From: Trachythela sp. YZ-2020 | Taxonomy: Eukaryota; Cnidaria; Anthozoa; Malacalcyonacea; Clavulariidae | NCBI GenBank assembly: GCA_016169945.1 | Contig: JADLSH010000212.1 | Location: 1,086,001-1,150,000, forward strand | Length of the DNA stretch: 64,000 nucleotides | Reading direction: 5' to 3' | Shown here: positions 23,409 to 36,359 of the stretch, one piece after another | Layout of the letters: each line of letters starts with the position of its first letter | Numbering within the stretch: the stretch's first letter is position 1 | The notes under the pieces: model-generated | Database searches by the model: none | Told to the model about the DNA's origin: nothing | What the model saw: the letters and a program-made list of their open reading frames with translations, nothing else | Program-made: the position numbers and the translations under genes

Positions 23409-23529
23409 AAATGAACAACTTTACGTGGAAAGTATATTATTTTTTGACACATTTTCAAGCGCAATGCTCGCTTACGTCATTCTTGACACAAGCGATTAAA
23501 AAATTAACGTTTTTACTACTGATTTTACT

Positions 23530-24488
23530 ACTAGTTTTTACTACTGATTGGATTACCCTGTAGAAATAAAGGTTCCAAAGGTTCCAACGAAGTTTTGTAA
23601 TTACATATACGACAAGAATTTAACATAAATAGTATGAAGGAATTGTCTATCTTTGAGTACAGACTATATATGAACACTAGTACTGAACTTTCTAGCCTTA
23701 ATCATAAAAACTTCGTTTCTGCCATTTTGTTTAAAGAGTTTTTGTTTATATTTTAGAGTTATATCAGCTTGCTAAGTTATCTGTCTATACTTATATATCT
23801 CGTTTTGTTCTGCTACAAGCTTTGTGTAAAGAACGTTAAAAATGAGATGTATTCGTTTTGTTTGTTTTACAATAAGGCTATATAAGTAATTACTGGAGAT
23901 GACGATAGTGAAAGATTGCCTGATTATGCAAAAATTCATTGTTTTCACCTCGTGCAGAACTTTTCATGGAAATTTACAAAATCTTCGGTGAATTTCCGGA
24001 CTATAATGTTCATACTTGTTAAATTTAACTGAAATTCTTCCCATAATATTTAAATTATCACACATTGAATATTTAAGAACTAAATTATATAAAAAATAGT
24101 TTTGGTCAGTATTTTATGCATGTGAAAATTCGAAGAGAGCGACGTTTTTTCTGATATTAACTTCATATTTTGCAGTACAAAAGTAATGTTTTAGCGTAAT
24201 TAAATATTAATTACACGGTAGTAAAAGGTGTAAAAATTGGCTAAAGTAGTCACGATTCTTATGACTGGCCTGTCACGCTTGTCAAAACCATAAATACTTC
24301 GTAAATACTGCGTATATAGACACCTGTTGGGAACGTAAATGGAAATATGAACGTACCAGAATTCGTTTTAATTAAATTTATCCGATCACATTGAACATAG
24401 CCATAACGCTTTAGAAGTGGGACGAAGATGTTGAGCTGAAACTGGAGTGATTATTAACTTTAGTGATATATTGCAATTTTCTCCAAAA
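23530..24488 (+). repeat. Duplicated upstream block X, copy 1
   Basis: Matches 36360-37531 along most of its length (anchors GATTGGATTACCCTGTAGAA, GAAAGATTGCCTGATTATGC and ATATTGCAATTTTCTCCAAA). It is the upstream and presumed promoter region of a signal-peptide exon in both places. Confidence 0.85.
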
Positions 24489-24597
24489 ATGTATCTTCTG
24501 CCGCTGTGTATACTGTTCACCTTTGTAAAAGCAAAGAAAAATTGTAAATCTGGTGAGCAAGGCATCACTTCACAGCCATTTGTTTTGGCCGTTCGTG
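24489..24597 (+). CDS. Orphan signal-peptide exon, copy b (intact donor)
   Basis: Thirty-six codons plus one base: MYLLPLCILFTFVKAKKNCK, then ITSQPFVLAVR, then G|GTAAGT. Start, length, donor and phase are the same as the first exon of the fibrinogen-like gene at 37532-37640. No matching exon 2 is found before that gene. It could be an alternative first exon spliced to the exons at 41628 and beyond, or the remnant of a tandem gene copy. Which one is not decidable from sequence. Confidence 0.6.
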
Positions 24598-25260
24598 GTA
24601 AGTTTTTATCCAACAAATGTTCAAAAAATTTCTTATAGTGGAAAACGTTTCTTATTGCATAAAATATCTAAATTGACCAACCAATGTTTAATGCTGCGAA
24701 CAAGCTTGAAACAACTTCAGTCTAGTATAATTCAGTTATCATGACACAAGCATGAAGATTCTGCGTTGAAGGAGCAGAGGTCTAAAAGTGGAAGAATAAG
24801 TTTGTGTGTAGAATATTATTGGAAGGTTTCCCCCCTTAATATTTACCGCATTAGGTATACCATATATCATAAGTCTAACATAAGAAGAATTTGTCTGTTA
24901 CGAGTCTCTGCTTCTCGAAGAAATATTTTGTCCTTCGGAGATATTATATTTGGATAACATGACGTTACTCCAACGGTTTAAAACTGAGATCCAGGTGACT
25001 TCTAAACAAAATGTAAAACTGGAAAAATACATTTAGAAAAGTGTGAGAAGATATTGAATTATAGTTTCGATGTGCAAAGTCGACAACTGAAGTCTCTCTC
25101 ATTCTCCTGTGCTACGTAATGTTGTGGCCATCAAAGTGGGGCGACAGACAGGCTAACATAGATTAAAGACTGTGAGTTATTCAAGTCTAGACATATGATC
25201 TGCAAATGTGTGTAATACTTAGTTTCGTATAAATATGTATACTACTGAAAATATACATTA
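24598..25260 (+). repeat. Duplicated block downstream of exon 1, copy b
   Basis: Matches 37641-38205 and, in part, 21100-21600 and 34640-34960 (anchors ATGACACAAGCATGAA, GTGCTACGTAATGTT, GACTGTGAG). It is intron-1-type sequence of the fibrinogen-like gene. Confidence 0.8.
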
Positions 25261-25479
25261 AAAAGATTTGCCAGACCCGTTTTATTCATAGTTCTCAATA
25301 TACTCCATTCATTTAATTATTTATTCAATGCAGCCAAAACGGCAAACGTTAAGTCTATATACGATTAGATAGATCCTAACATAATAAGTATACGCAATTT
25401 GATTTTAAACTCAGCCTGAGATGTCATTTTTTGGGAGATTTATTTTTTTGATAATTTTAAAAATACATTGCACTGCTTA

Positions 25480-25800
25480 CGTACCCACTGATTTTATAAA
25501 AGAAAGTGAAATATTCGCTGCATACTTTTGTAGCGTTATAATGAACTAGCAGGAAATTCAATTTCCGAAATCAAGATTTAGAAGGTCGTCTTTTACAACA
25601 AACTTCTCTCAAGTTCTTTGAACGTACATCCCCCGTACTTAATATCGTACACCTGTACAAACATGTACTTCGTTTACCACTTCCTAGTTCTTTAAATGCC
25701 GATTGTGCCATTTTAGCAAGATTGTAAGTGGAAATAACTAAATATCTAATGTACGACGTACACAAATTTCATGCAGCCACAGGTCTGCAAACAGTGACTG
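25480..25800. repeat. Duplicated block Z, copy 1
   Basis: Shares TTATAATGAACTAGCAGGAA and AAACATGTACTTCGTTTACC with 40730-41045 and, slightly changed, 29735-30025. Confidence 0.8.
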
Positions 25801-26283
25801 CAGGTAATAATCCTGAAATTTGTATAGACGAAAGGAAACATGCGGAAGCATGCGGGAGGAGAATATAGAATGAAACACGCGGCTCATTGGGATTTCTCTA
25901 TCATGTTCACACCCCCTATTTCTAAAAAGGACTTGAAGCTCGATCTTTTCGGCCAGAAAAGCGTACGCGAAGTTGACTTCTCGACAATACATAGATCCGC
26001 GAGACATAGACTCTGGAGACACCTTAGCACGCCACGAACAGTGTGCTGCCTCGCTCGGGCTCGGCAGTAATAATTCAAATGATATTATAGTTGATATTTT
26101 TTGTCTCCGCTAACAACAATTTTGAAGAATTTGTACCGTTTCGTTTTGCTGCAAACTTTGTGTAAATAACGCCAGAAATAAGATGTAGATGACGTCGATG
26201 TAAAGAACAATTAAGCATCGAAAATACCTGTTAATATCTACAATTTCGCTGACTTAATTGCTGACAATGTGCACGTACTTTAA

Positions 26284-29200
26284 AGTGCATATGTCACAAT
26301 TACCATTTTTTTCTCAAAAATCGGCCGTGACGAGACAATTCGAATGATATACATCATTCCTTAATCGGATAAATACTTCCAGAGATATTTTGGCTCAAAC
26401 ATGGGTTTTTCTAAACATGGCCGGGAGAAAAGAGGCTGAGTACGAGTAGCCGCGATGACGTCAAATCGGGAAGTCATGTTTTGTTTACATTATAAAACAA
26501 TATAAAATATAGTCATGTTGGAAGCGAAAAACTGCAGAAATAATAAATTTTCTGGCATATACGTTTGGAATTCGCCTTAAGGATTTTTCGCAAAAGAAAG
26601 GTGAACATTGCCGTTCCCAGAATGTGGGCGAAATCTCTCATATTTTGTCAATTTTGAGATCGGAGTCGAAGGAACGCTTTGAAGCCGTCGAGGAAGCCGT
26701 ACAAAATGAAGTATTTATGGGAACTGGTAAGTTTAAACAAGTAATTGTATTGTAACAAAAAATAGATGAAAACTACATACCACCATCGTCTACAAAAATC
26801 TACTAAGCATAGATATACTTGGTAGAATGATATATATTAAACATATTTTTTTCATCTTGCATTTTATAGTATCTAATACTAAGCAAGTCAGAACACAAGG
26901 TCACAGAGCAATATTACATTTACAATGTATGGTATCATCAGCTGATGAGAGGCCACAAGAATGTGATGGATAGCCCAAGGAATGTCACAGATGGCAGAGA
27001 CAACATTTCATTACTATACATTTAATTGTTACTATATATTTTTCTATATCCACCAGATGAACATCCTAGTATGAGGAGTGTTATGGGGCAAGACATTTAA
27101 TATATATTTATTTGGTTTCTGTGGAGTGCAATGTAGCAGGTCCATAGAAATAGTAGATATCTGTTATTTCTATATGGGCAGGTCTCTTGCCACTATTCAG
27201 TATCATGTAAAGTGCAATGAAACCGTGCCACCCATGGAAAAGTGCCACCCATGGTCAACTCTTTAATAAATGAAGTTATAATTCCATGTAACTTTCCACA
27301 CAGCCACCTTCCTTTTATACAGCCTAATGTATATCTTATGAATATACACTGCATGCATACCTAAGCCTCACTGTGGCCCAGTTTGGTTTATGGAATGGCT
27401 GATTAAACTACTCAGAAAATCGGTGAAGCAAAAAACTGACCAAGTCTAGGCCTCGGCTTGTAGTGCAACACTAGTGACAGCTTTTGTTGAGTCAGGGGTT
27501 GTACTATGGCTCATTCTGACATATGAAAATGACTAACACCACCAGAGTTCCTATTCAGGTCAGATGTGCCCTACCTTAGTATTTTACTTATTCTATCTAA
27601 CACCAGACAGTTTTACTCGTCAGTGGTAGGTTGAAATGTGGCTTCTTTAGTCATGTTTATCAACTACATATACCTGCATAAAAATCAAGTATGACTAATT
27701 GTATTGTTTAGATGGGCATTTGCCTTGAGATTAAGGAAAAATCTAATGTATTCTAAAATGCTAAATAGCTACAACTAGTCAAATGAAAAACATAGAATGG
27801 ATGGTCATAAGCATATTTATTTGTTTTTGTGATTAATTTTTTATTAATATGTTTGCCATACTCTTACAACTGAATTATTAAAATCTGTTGAACCATTAAT
27901 GGGTATCCCTTGATCAGTAATAAGGAAATTGGTTATATCATTATGTTACAGTCACAAGAGGGCAGGAACAGGCTTGTGATTTGGGTCAAGATAAAAAATA
28001 AATATATTTGTGTGCATAACATAACAATATAACGAGTATAGGGAGCATTTATAGGGCAGATTACTGATTATCCTTATATGAGGGTCCTGAAGGGGTAAAA
28101 TGGGAGTTGGTATTTTCATGCTTTTGAGCTGGGAAACCATTTTATGCACTGGGGCTGGGATTCACCAACAACAAAAAACAATAGAAAATGGGATTGGGAT
28201 TTGAGCAAAACATAGGATGGGACTATGGAATTTGGTCAAAATTTGGGCCGTAAAACTGGGATTAGTACCCCTCTCCCCTCCCTCCTTCAGGACCCTATTA
28301 TATCACTAATATGCCTTCACTAAACAGTGATCATACAAATAACAGAGATACAGGTAATTATTAGACAAGTAAATTAACAAGTTATGTGATGTCTTATGAG
28401 TCTGAATTATCATCATTGGAGCCTCATTTCTCTCTTCATCTTTGTGTTTATTTCCTACATAAGCATATAAATGATGTCACTATTAGTATAAATACCATTT
28501 ATAAGCAATATATTGAACAATATCAAATGTAAAAATTGTTTGATAATTTACTATACTTTATAGACACTGAGAATGCAAGCACAAGAAGTTTGTTTATAAA
28601 CATGTTAAGACATGTGGTCAATCTGAAGTCATACATCGTCTCCCATGACTGTTTTTTATTTTATGATATATATCCCTTTTATACAGGGCAATTGTGGCAC
28701 ATCTTGCACAAAATATATTCAAATATTTTAAAAGGTAGCACAATTTAATACAAAATTGCAAATTTCAATTTACTAACTTGTTTCTACATTCCAGTCTTTT
28801 CGTCTATTACTACGTTCTCACAAGGCATCCACGCGCATATCCCTTTATCCTTTTAATTTTCTTCATGTAAATTACTTGAGTAAATTTGCCGAAGTCCAGC
28901 ACGGGTCCATGACTTCATTTGCAGGCTTGCAGCCGACATTTTAGACTCACACCGTTTGAGTTCTCTCCATTATAGAAAATATTTTACCAAATTATGGGAA
29001 CGGCAATGTTCACCTTTCTATTGCGTAAAATCCTGAAGTCGAATTCCAAGAAAATATGCCAGATAATTGAATATTTCTGCAGTTTTTCGCTTCCAACATG
29101 ACTATATTTTATATTGTTTTATAATGTAAACAAAACATGACTTCCCGATTTGACGTCATCGCGGCTATTCGTACTCAGCCTCTTTTCTCCCGGCCAAGTT

Positions 29201-29340
29201 TTGAAAAACCTATTTTTTGGCATGTTTGAGCCAAAATATCTCTGGAAGTATTTATCCGTTTAAAGAATGATGTATATCATTCGAATTGTCTCGTCACGGC
29301 CGATTTTTGAGAAAAAAATGGTAATTGTGACATATGCACT
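26284..29340. mobile_element. 3.06-kb transposon with about 340-bp inverted repeats, TTAA duplication
   Basis: The ends AGTGCATATGTCACAATTACC (left) and its complement (right) begin inverted repeats of about 340 bp (26284-26619 and 28995-29340). TTAA flanks both ends (26280-26283, 29341-29344). The sister block at 20457-20480 has the same flanks with a single TTAA and no insert. TTAA duplications occur in piggyBac and Kolobok elements; the ends do not look like typical piggyBac ends. No transposase frame is seen. One exon-like open stretch (about 26620-26731, SKERFEAVEEAVQNEVFMGT, then G|GTAAGT) remains unexplained. Confidence 0.85.
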
Positions 29341-29734
29341 TTAAATAATTGAGCTTCCTTGTCCTTGAATTTCTTCATTATTTTAAAGAGTCTATAATGA
29401 GATACGATTCTAGGTTGACACGACTTCACCGTGTACAAATCTTTTGCAAGTTAAATTTTGCTCTTTGCAGCATTACGGTTTAGTAATTCGATGCCAGTCA
29501 AGATTCAGGGGGGGGAGAGATATTTTCCCCGGCACTCTAGTTAAAAGGGGCCACCAAATAGAAATGAAGTATATTTCTAATACATGATATAATTCTGTAT
29601 TTATTTTGCTTTGACGTATGCTATATCCTCGCGTCACGTCACTGCAAGATCTTAAAATAGACACCTGTTAGGAAATGAATCTATCGCAATTTTTATCTGA
29701 CTTTATATATTATATTATATACCTTTTATAATAT

Positions 29735-30025
29735 AGAGTTATAATGTACTAGCAGGAAATTCAACTTCCGAAATGAAGATTTACAAAGAGTGCAATGCTC
29801 TGCGAAGGTCGTGTTTTACAACACACTTCTCTCAGGTTCTTTCAACGTGCATCCCCGTACATAATATCGTTCACCTCTAGAAACATGTACTTCGTTTACC
29901 ACTTCCTAGTTATTTAGATCCGATTGTGCCATTTTAGCAAGATTATAAGTGGGAATAACTAAATATCTAATGTACGACGCATGCAAATTTCATTCAACCA
30001 CAGATCTGTAAACAATGACTGCAGG
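29735..30025. repeat. Duplicated block Z, copy 2
   Basis: Continues the interrupted block Y (29341-29700) but joins it directly to block Z. The signal-peptide exon and its flanks, present between Y and Z-type DNA elsewhere, are deleted here. Confidence 0.7.
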
Positions 30026-30119
30026 TAATATTCCATGAGAACCCGTTTTTGTTTACCCAGAACATTCTCGGGTTCATCCTCCGAGATAAGAAAAATCTAG
30101 TAACATATACTTATCTCAT

Positions 30120-30530
30120 TGATGCAGAGAATCTCGAATCAATAACGTGGTTATGTGAGTTATATAGGATAAATATTCGTCCGTATTCGAGGATTTGCGA
30201 TAAACGTTAGTTTCCAATTTCCCTTTGGTGTTTCTATGAAAATTCAAATCTAAAAATGCGAATTGTCCATCGGTTTCACGCTCTTCTGTGAATTGAATAG
30301 ACCTGTCAATACAATTTAAATGTTGCCATACAACATCGATATCATCATTAGAAATTATTATATCATCAACAAATCGCTTCCAAAACTAAAGGGATAAGAG
30401 CTCTTTGTTCAACATCTTCCATTACTAAATTAGGTATTACTGCAGAATTTGGGGACCCCATCGGTTTTCCAAAAATTTGTGGATGATAAGTGCTTTCATG
30501 GAAACACACATTACAGTAGAACCTCGCTGG
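30120..30530 (-). mobile_element. Penelope-like reverse-transcriptase fragment 1
   Basis: Minus-strand translation gives IFGKPMGSPNSAVIPNLVME, DVEQRALI, then after a frameshift RFVDDIIISNDDIDVVWQHL, GQFAFLDLNFHRNTKGKLE and TNVYRKSSNTDEYLS. The MGSPxSxVxANLxMExxE and FLDLxxxR motifs are typical of Penelope-like elements. FVDD keeps the catalytic aspartates. No endonuclease domain is seen. Confidence 0.85.
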
Positions 30531-30599
30531 GTCGAACTCGGTTATCTCGAACGTAAATCCATTTCCCGTGAATGTGCTCATACTACTTCACACGTTTTC

Positions 30600-31626
30600 A
30601 CTAGGGCAAATTGTACCTTAATAGGTTAATTTAAGAACATTAGCAGAAGTTAACTAATTAATTCACAAGACATTTCTTCCTGAGTAAAATTGTCTGGCAT
30701 TAATTAGAGCAAACGAAAACAGTTCGCCTCCTTGCAGCTTAATGGGTTATTAACCAAATAGGGTAATATGTACCCGACTTTTTTATCCTACTCTGCCTAA
30801 CGCCAGACAATTTTATTCATCAAGGGGCGATTCTTGCACCTTAATGGGTGAATATACCACAATGATGGTTGAAATACACTGTACATTTTAGGGGTTGATC
30901 AATATGAACAGATAAATGATATATGGTATGGGAAGATTGTTAATAATGGTATTTGTTTGCATGCCAATTTTTGTAATAAAAAGTCTATGCTTCATAGAAG
31001 ACAACCAATTGTTGTTATCAGTTAATATGAAATAAAAAATTAAGATGTGGACTGTTTATTGAATATCAGTTATTATAATATATTAAAACATTCTAGGATA
31101 GCATGCATTGCACATTTTCGATTCTGACCAGGTAATACTGTGTGCTTTCAATATTCTAAAGCACTTTTAGCTACTGTTACTGTCATCAAATTATAACCCT
31201 GATTTAAGCCAGGTAAAATAGGACAAAAATTGATAAATTCAAGTTTATAAAAGATATGCATGCAGACACTTGAAACTTGCTGTGTGTAGGCAATTTGATG
31301 TATGCATACATACAGTATATATAGGCTGCATATATGACCTGGAGTCAAATTAAAATTTTGAAAGCAAATTATAACGAGGTTTATAACAACTAGTTTACTT
31401 ACCACTAGTTGTTCGTGATTAGCTTGGTTTGCAGCAGCTTTAGGTTCTTCCTGCAATTGTCTTCGTCCAACTCCTCCCCTTGTATTTTGCCCACCTCCCT
31501 TGCACCTCGTCCTCCCCTTGCACCTCGCCTCTTCCTTGTCATTTAGCCCCCTTTTCTGTTGTGTTCTTTTCTCCACTTTTTCCTCTTCCCCAACCTTTAG
31601 TCTGCCTTTTCTCGCTTCCTTCACTA
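30600..31626. other. Repeat-derived DNA, no gene supported
   Basis: Contains a dispersed repeat motif (CTAACGCCAGACAATTTTAT at 30797, inverted at about 30690, and a diverged copy at 27598). From 31400 to 31620 it is rich in C and T on the plus strand. This is probably 3' UTR of the minus-strand cysteine-rich gene. Confidence 0.4.
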
Positions 31627-32452
31627 TCATCCGTCCTCTCGATCTCTGTCTTGCACAGAAAAATCAGAATCCTAGAACAACAAGAGAGAATATGAGCAAA
31701 GGGCCAAATTTTCCAATGGTATACAAGCTAATTTATTAGGCAGTTGTGATATCCAAGCTAGAAATATACTGTTGAAGACCTGCTGACACTTCTGCCCGCT
31801 GATGAGCTGATCAAGCAGAAGTTATATTAAAACTCATTAACTAGAATATCAAGTATTATCAACTATCATGAAGTGAAATTATAAAATCATTAATACGTCT
31901 CCGTCGTCTCGTACCAAATTCACGTATGTGTTTTATAGAAATTATAATATCATAGCAAATATAGTCCTTCGTGTAAGGCCCGTTCTATCGAAGAAAACTT
32001 AATGCACGATCGGAAGTAGACATGAATTTGACATGAAAGGTTTGTCTTGCACTCGAGTTTACATATGTAAATGAATTGTAAAGCACAAAGAAAGTCCTGC
32101 CTGTTTTATATTCATGCGCCAAATTTTCATTAATAGAGGAAAAATGTAGAAGTTCTTACCGTATTGTCATTATCGCTCTCTTGGGCCCTTCTGTTGTTCA
32201 TACAAGTAGAACCACAGTCTTCGCCATGACACGTAGTCGAACAAAACGTATTCAAGCTTCGGCACGAAGCGTTTCTTTTAAACAACGGCCGCGGCATTTG
32301 CATACAGTTAAATTATATACATTAGGCAATGCCGCGGCTTGTTCTGTCTGCTTTACTTCTAATTCTTCAAACGTGAAGAACCTCGCTTGCGTCGTCGGCC
32401 ACGACAGATTTGACAGTGAAATTTGATCTTGCGAAATGTTGTGTAATGCCAA
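31627..32452 (-). pseudogene. Cysteine-rich protein gene, frameshifted
   Basis: On the minus strand one exon reads FTFEELEVKQTEQAAALPNV, YNLTVCKCRGRCLK, and after a one-base frame change ASCRSLNTFCSTTCHGEDC and GSTCMNNRRAQESDNDNT to a good donor (exon end 32160, GTAAGA). The next exon, 31671-31627, follows an acceptor (TTGTTCTAG) in phase and adds DSDFSVQDRDREDG and a stop. The CxC/CxxxC spacing recalls CXC-type cysteine-rich segments found in some cnidarian transposon-linked proteins. The frame change near 32290 means a pseudogene or an assembly error. No start codon was found. Confidence 0.5.
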
Positions 32453-32639
32453 TACTTCATGTTATAGAATTATATGGTTCAAAACAAAAACGTAAACAAA
32501 CTCCGCACATGCGCCGAACGGACTGTAGACCATCTTTAACAGCTAGGCAGTGTTGCTATATGGCAACAAATAAAAAAATGACTTACCCCCTTTCCTCCCC
32601 AATTTTATTATTGCTTTTCTATTGTTTTTGAACAAATTT

Positions 32640-33902
32640 TTGTTATTGTTTTTGAGGCATTAATTTTTTGAGTGGTATTAAAAAATTTGCCCAGTAAAGG
32701 GAACGTTTTCAACCTTGAAATCTATAGCTTTCGATTAATGACATGCTTCAGATTCAGATTTCAAATTGGATCAATGTAGTTAGGCGGTATTTAGAAGTTT
32801 AAAGACATTTGAAAACGGTTTTTGGACCTTCATCTTTCTCCATACAAAAGAGGAAAAAGAACTACATGCACCGAAATGTAAATCCACAGAAACAATTTTC
32901 CAGCATTTAACTCTAAAAGGACTAAAACGATACCTTTGCGGCCATCTTTGTAGTCATTCATGATGGGCTCCATGAACGAAGCAGGGCTGAAAAAGCACAG
33001 CTTGGAAAATTAAATGACCGTTGTTACGAACACAGTAACAAGAATCTAGTCGAGGAAATGCATTAAAGTTGTGATAATTTCCACATTTCTTCAATGACAT
33101 TGTATACTAAGCAAATGATATGCACATTTAGGTGACATGATTCAACGTTAAATATCCAAAGTTTATACGCGCGAATAGACATCATTGCATTAGTTAAAAT
33201 CATAGCTTACCTGTATTTTGATTCCTGTCCTATGTTGGGACAACTGGGTACATTTGTCTTTGTTTATAGGTCGATAACTATGGCCTGTATTTGGCACCAA
33301 ATGTCTCAGATCGATGAGTTTCGGTGTCCTCTTTTCTATCGGTTTAAAGCCGCAATAGGTGATTTATCATCCAAAAAAGGTGTCAGATAGCTAGATATAT
33401 TACTGTTGGTACCAGGCCCCTTGGTGATCCAGGCCCCTTGGTGATATTTTTGTCGCGCTATTTTTTTTCAGAAAATGGCAAAATTTGTCTGTTTGAGCCT
33501 TTATATCTCCGAAACTAAAAGTCTAAGCCAAAAACTAATCTAGAACTTACTAACTAACTTTTCACGCCTTATCCGAATCAATAAAAACCTATTTTGCGTT
33601 CATAAGCACTTTAAGGTTGGACTTAGCTAACTCACATGCTTTTGAAAGCCTGCATGGTGCGGAAATCCGAAACATACTGAAAAAGTCGTCACTTTCGGAT
33701 AATAACTTTTCTTTAAGGAGTTTGAGTGGTCCCCTCACTGTATGTCCGAAAATTCACTCAAACGGACTGAAACTTAACGATTCTTGTACGAACTCTCTAG
33801 CAGCAAAAAGCAACAAATGAACGCCTTTGTCCCAATATTTTTCCGTTTCAATAAGTCTTAATCATGGTTTTTAAAGTCAAGAGCGCCTTGACTTTCCGGG
33901 TG
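32640..33902. other. Repeat DNA, no gene supported
   Basis: From 32720 to 33005 it matches 45145-45475 (anchors ATGCTTCAGATTCA and GGACCTTCAT). At about 33413 a short direct repeat of CAGGCCCCTTGGTGAT occurs. The rest shows nothing that I can identify. Confidence 0.45.
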
Positions 33903-34629
33903 TTAAGCTGAAGACTTAAACTGCTTAATTTTTAGCTCGTGCATAACTTGTTGGAAAATTCCAGATATTAAATTCGAACCTTGGTCAGACTGAATAGATT
34001 TTGGAAGTCCGAAAGGTGAAAATAATTTAATCAAAGCGTCTACAATGGTCTTAGTTTGATATTTCGCAAAGTAATCGCTCCGGGAAATAGTGTTGAGGCA
34101 CACATTATGGTCAATAAATATTGATGACCAGATTTCGACAAGGTCCAACACAATCAATTATTACCCTACTAAAAGGTTCTTCAAAAGCCGGTATTGGATG
34201 TAACGGAGCCTTAGGAATCACCTCATTAGGTTTGCCTACCATTTGACAAGTGTGACAAGATCTACAAAATTCGGCAATATCCTTTCTCACCGAAGGCCAA
34301 TAAAAATGACTAGATATTTTATGGTAAGTTTTCTTAGCACCGAGATGTCCGACTAAAGGAGTTTCGTGTGCTAATCTGAGAATTTCAGACCGATAAACTT
34401 TTGGAATTACAATTTGATACTTTACAGCCCATCCTTCTTCCGCAGAAACATCTGGTGGTCGCCATTTTCGCATTAAAATTCCATTTTGGAGAAAATAACA
34501 AACAGGATTTTCCGAAAATTCGCTTTCATCAAAAGCTTTTCGAAATAAAACTGAAATTTCCGGGTCTTTGTATTGTTCGGAAATAAGGCGGGACTTTGAA
34601 ATCGACTGAGATAAATTTTCATTTTTCAA
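33903..34629 (-). mobile_element. Ty3/gypsy integrase fragment
   Basis: Minus strand: a H-H-C-C zinc-binding region (LAHETPLVGHLGAKKTYHKI, then CRSCHTCQMVGKPNE) is followed by the integrase core start (RVIIDCVGPC). After a frameshift comes KTIVDALIKLFSPFGLPKSI with QSDQGSN, which supplies the second catalytic aspartate. The frame stops at KSSA, so the third catalytic residue is missing. No LTRs were found. It is inserted in, or joined to, a copy of the exon-1 downstream block (34640-34960). Confidence 0.85.
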
Positions 34630-34639
34630 TGGTTTAAAG

Positions 34640-34960
34640 CTGATGGTCAGATGACTTCGGAACTTGAATAAATCAATTTAATATATGCTGAAAAAATATG
34701 TAAGATATTAAATTATAATTTTGAACAAAAATAGAATTAGACCTGTTACTTCTGTACACTTTCGTGTGCAATGTCACCAACTTAAGTCTCTGTCAGTCCG
34801 TATGTTTGTAAAAGTCTGTAACAGAAAGGTAAATAAAGACAGAACGTCAGACATGATCTGCAAATTGGCGTAATATTTAGTTTGAACAAACATGTCTAAT
34901 ACTGAAAATATATCACAATAAAGGATTTGCAAGGCTTGTTTTATTCCTAGTTCAAAATGA
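34640..34960. repeat. Duplicated downstream block, copy c (no exon)
   Basis: Matches 21420-21600 and 24980-25290 (CACTTTCGTGTGCAATGTCA and GACATGATCTGCAAATTG). The signal-peptide exon expected upstream is absent. The gypsy fragment stands in its place. Confidence 0.7.
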
Positions 34961-35175
34961 ACAACTTTCCCGGGAATCTATATTATTTTTTTCATACATT
35001 TTGACGCGCAATGTCGGCTAACATCACTATTGACACAAGCGATTAAAAAGTGCACTTTCAGTGAGTACATTAACTCCATTAACGTTGACGCAAATGATGT
35101 ACAAAAAGTGAATCCATATTATGTCACTGATCAGGTAACGCGTGAACGTCTAATATATTATTACCAACATGTAAA

Positions 35176-36265
35176 TATTGAATTGAATTGAATTTTATTA
35201 CAAAATCTGAATGGCAGCTAAGAGCTGAATTGTACAGAGTTGATATTTAAATTACATGATAAAAACTAATACATATAGTAATATATACGGTATATTAAAA
35301 CTAAAATTTATATTACAATTAAAATGAATCATTATATGATACGATACTAGAAGGAATAAAACTTTTACTAAATCTTGTAGTCTTACAATTAATTAAGTTA
35401 ATATGCTGATCGTTACGTAGATTGTAAGTACGTAAGTCCTCGCGTTTATTAGGGATGAGTTCATTCAACTTATTTTCCGGGTTGAGAAGTTTCTTAAAAT
35501 AGGATTTACATAAATTATTTCGTCTTTGAGAGAGCAAGGATATTTCATAAACTTCCAAGGCTTTGCGGTATGACAGGTCAGGACATATTATTCGTAGGGC
35601 TCGCTTCTGAATTCTTTCGATTTCTTCCTTTAAGTAGTCAGGGGAGTTTAAGTTCCAAACCTGGCATGCATATTCAAGCACAGGTCGTATACATGTGGTA
35701 TAAACTTGAATTAGAGAACTGCTCCAAGACCGCTGCGTTTAAGCACTCGGAGAAAAAAAAGTCTCTTTGATGCCTTGTATACTATGTGTTCAACATGTAA
35801 GTTCCAACTAAGATCAGAAGAAAAGTACAGACCAAGAACCTTTGCTGATAAAACTGGGGACATACAGTGATCTTTAATAAACAATGGTCGAAGATTAGGG
35901 ACGTCCTTAGCGAACGAGATAATTAGCTCTTTGCATTTAGAACGATTAAGCATCATATCATTTTCCGTGCACCATTGATCGATATTATTAATAACGGATT
36001 GCAGGTTACTTTGACAACCTTTACCGATTGTTTCTGAGAGACTAGTGTCGTCAACATATTTCCATCTATCTTTGTGGTTAATAGCCAAATCGTTGACCAT
36101 GATGAGAAAAAGTAATGGGCCAAGGATTGTACCTTGCGGGACGCCTCCATTTACCAAGGACCAATCAGAGAACGAAGAACCCAATTTCACCCTCTGTCTT
36201 CTTTGCATCAGGAAATCAATAACCCAGTTTATTAAGGATTTATCAATATTTAGTAATTGCTACCG
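35176..36265 (-). mobile_element. 5'-truncated LINE with RT domain
   Basis: Minus strand: GGVPQGTILGPLLFLIMVND, KYVDDTSLSETIGKG, LMLNRSKCKELIISF-type and LRVLKRSGL motifs, then a frameshift near 35700, then YACQVWNLNSPDYLKEEIER and IQKRALRIICPDLSYRKALE to a stop at 35319. The 3' end is an (AATTC)n tail at 35176-35195. Coding starts inside the reverse transcriptase near 36262, so the endonuclease is missing. Confidence 0.85.
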
Positions 36266-36359
36266 TAATAATATGCTACCGTAATAATAATGATTAAGTA
36301 ATAACATAACGCTAATGTCTAATAACCCCTTGTAGGGCTCCAGTTGATAGCAGTAGTTT

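Noticed and set aside
31148..31630. 160-codon minus-strand ORF rich in Lys/Glu/Arg
   Set aside because: It starts inside the last exon of the cysteine-rich gene in a different frame; composition reflects a purine-rich 3' UTR rather than coding.
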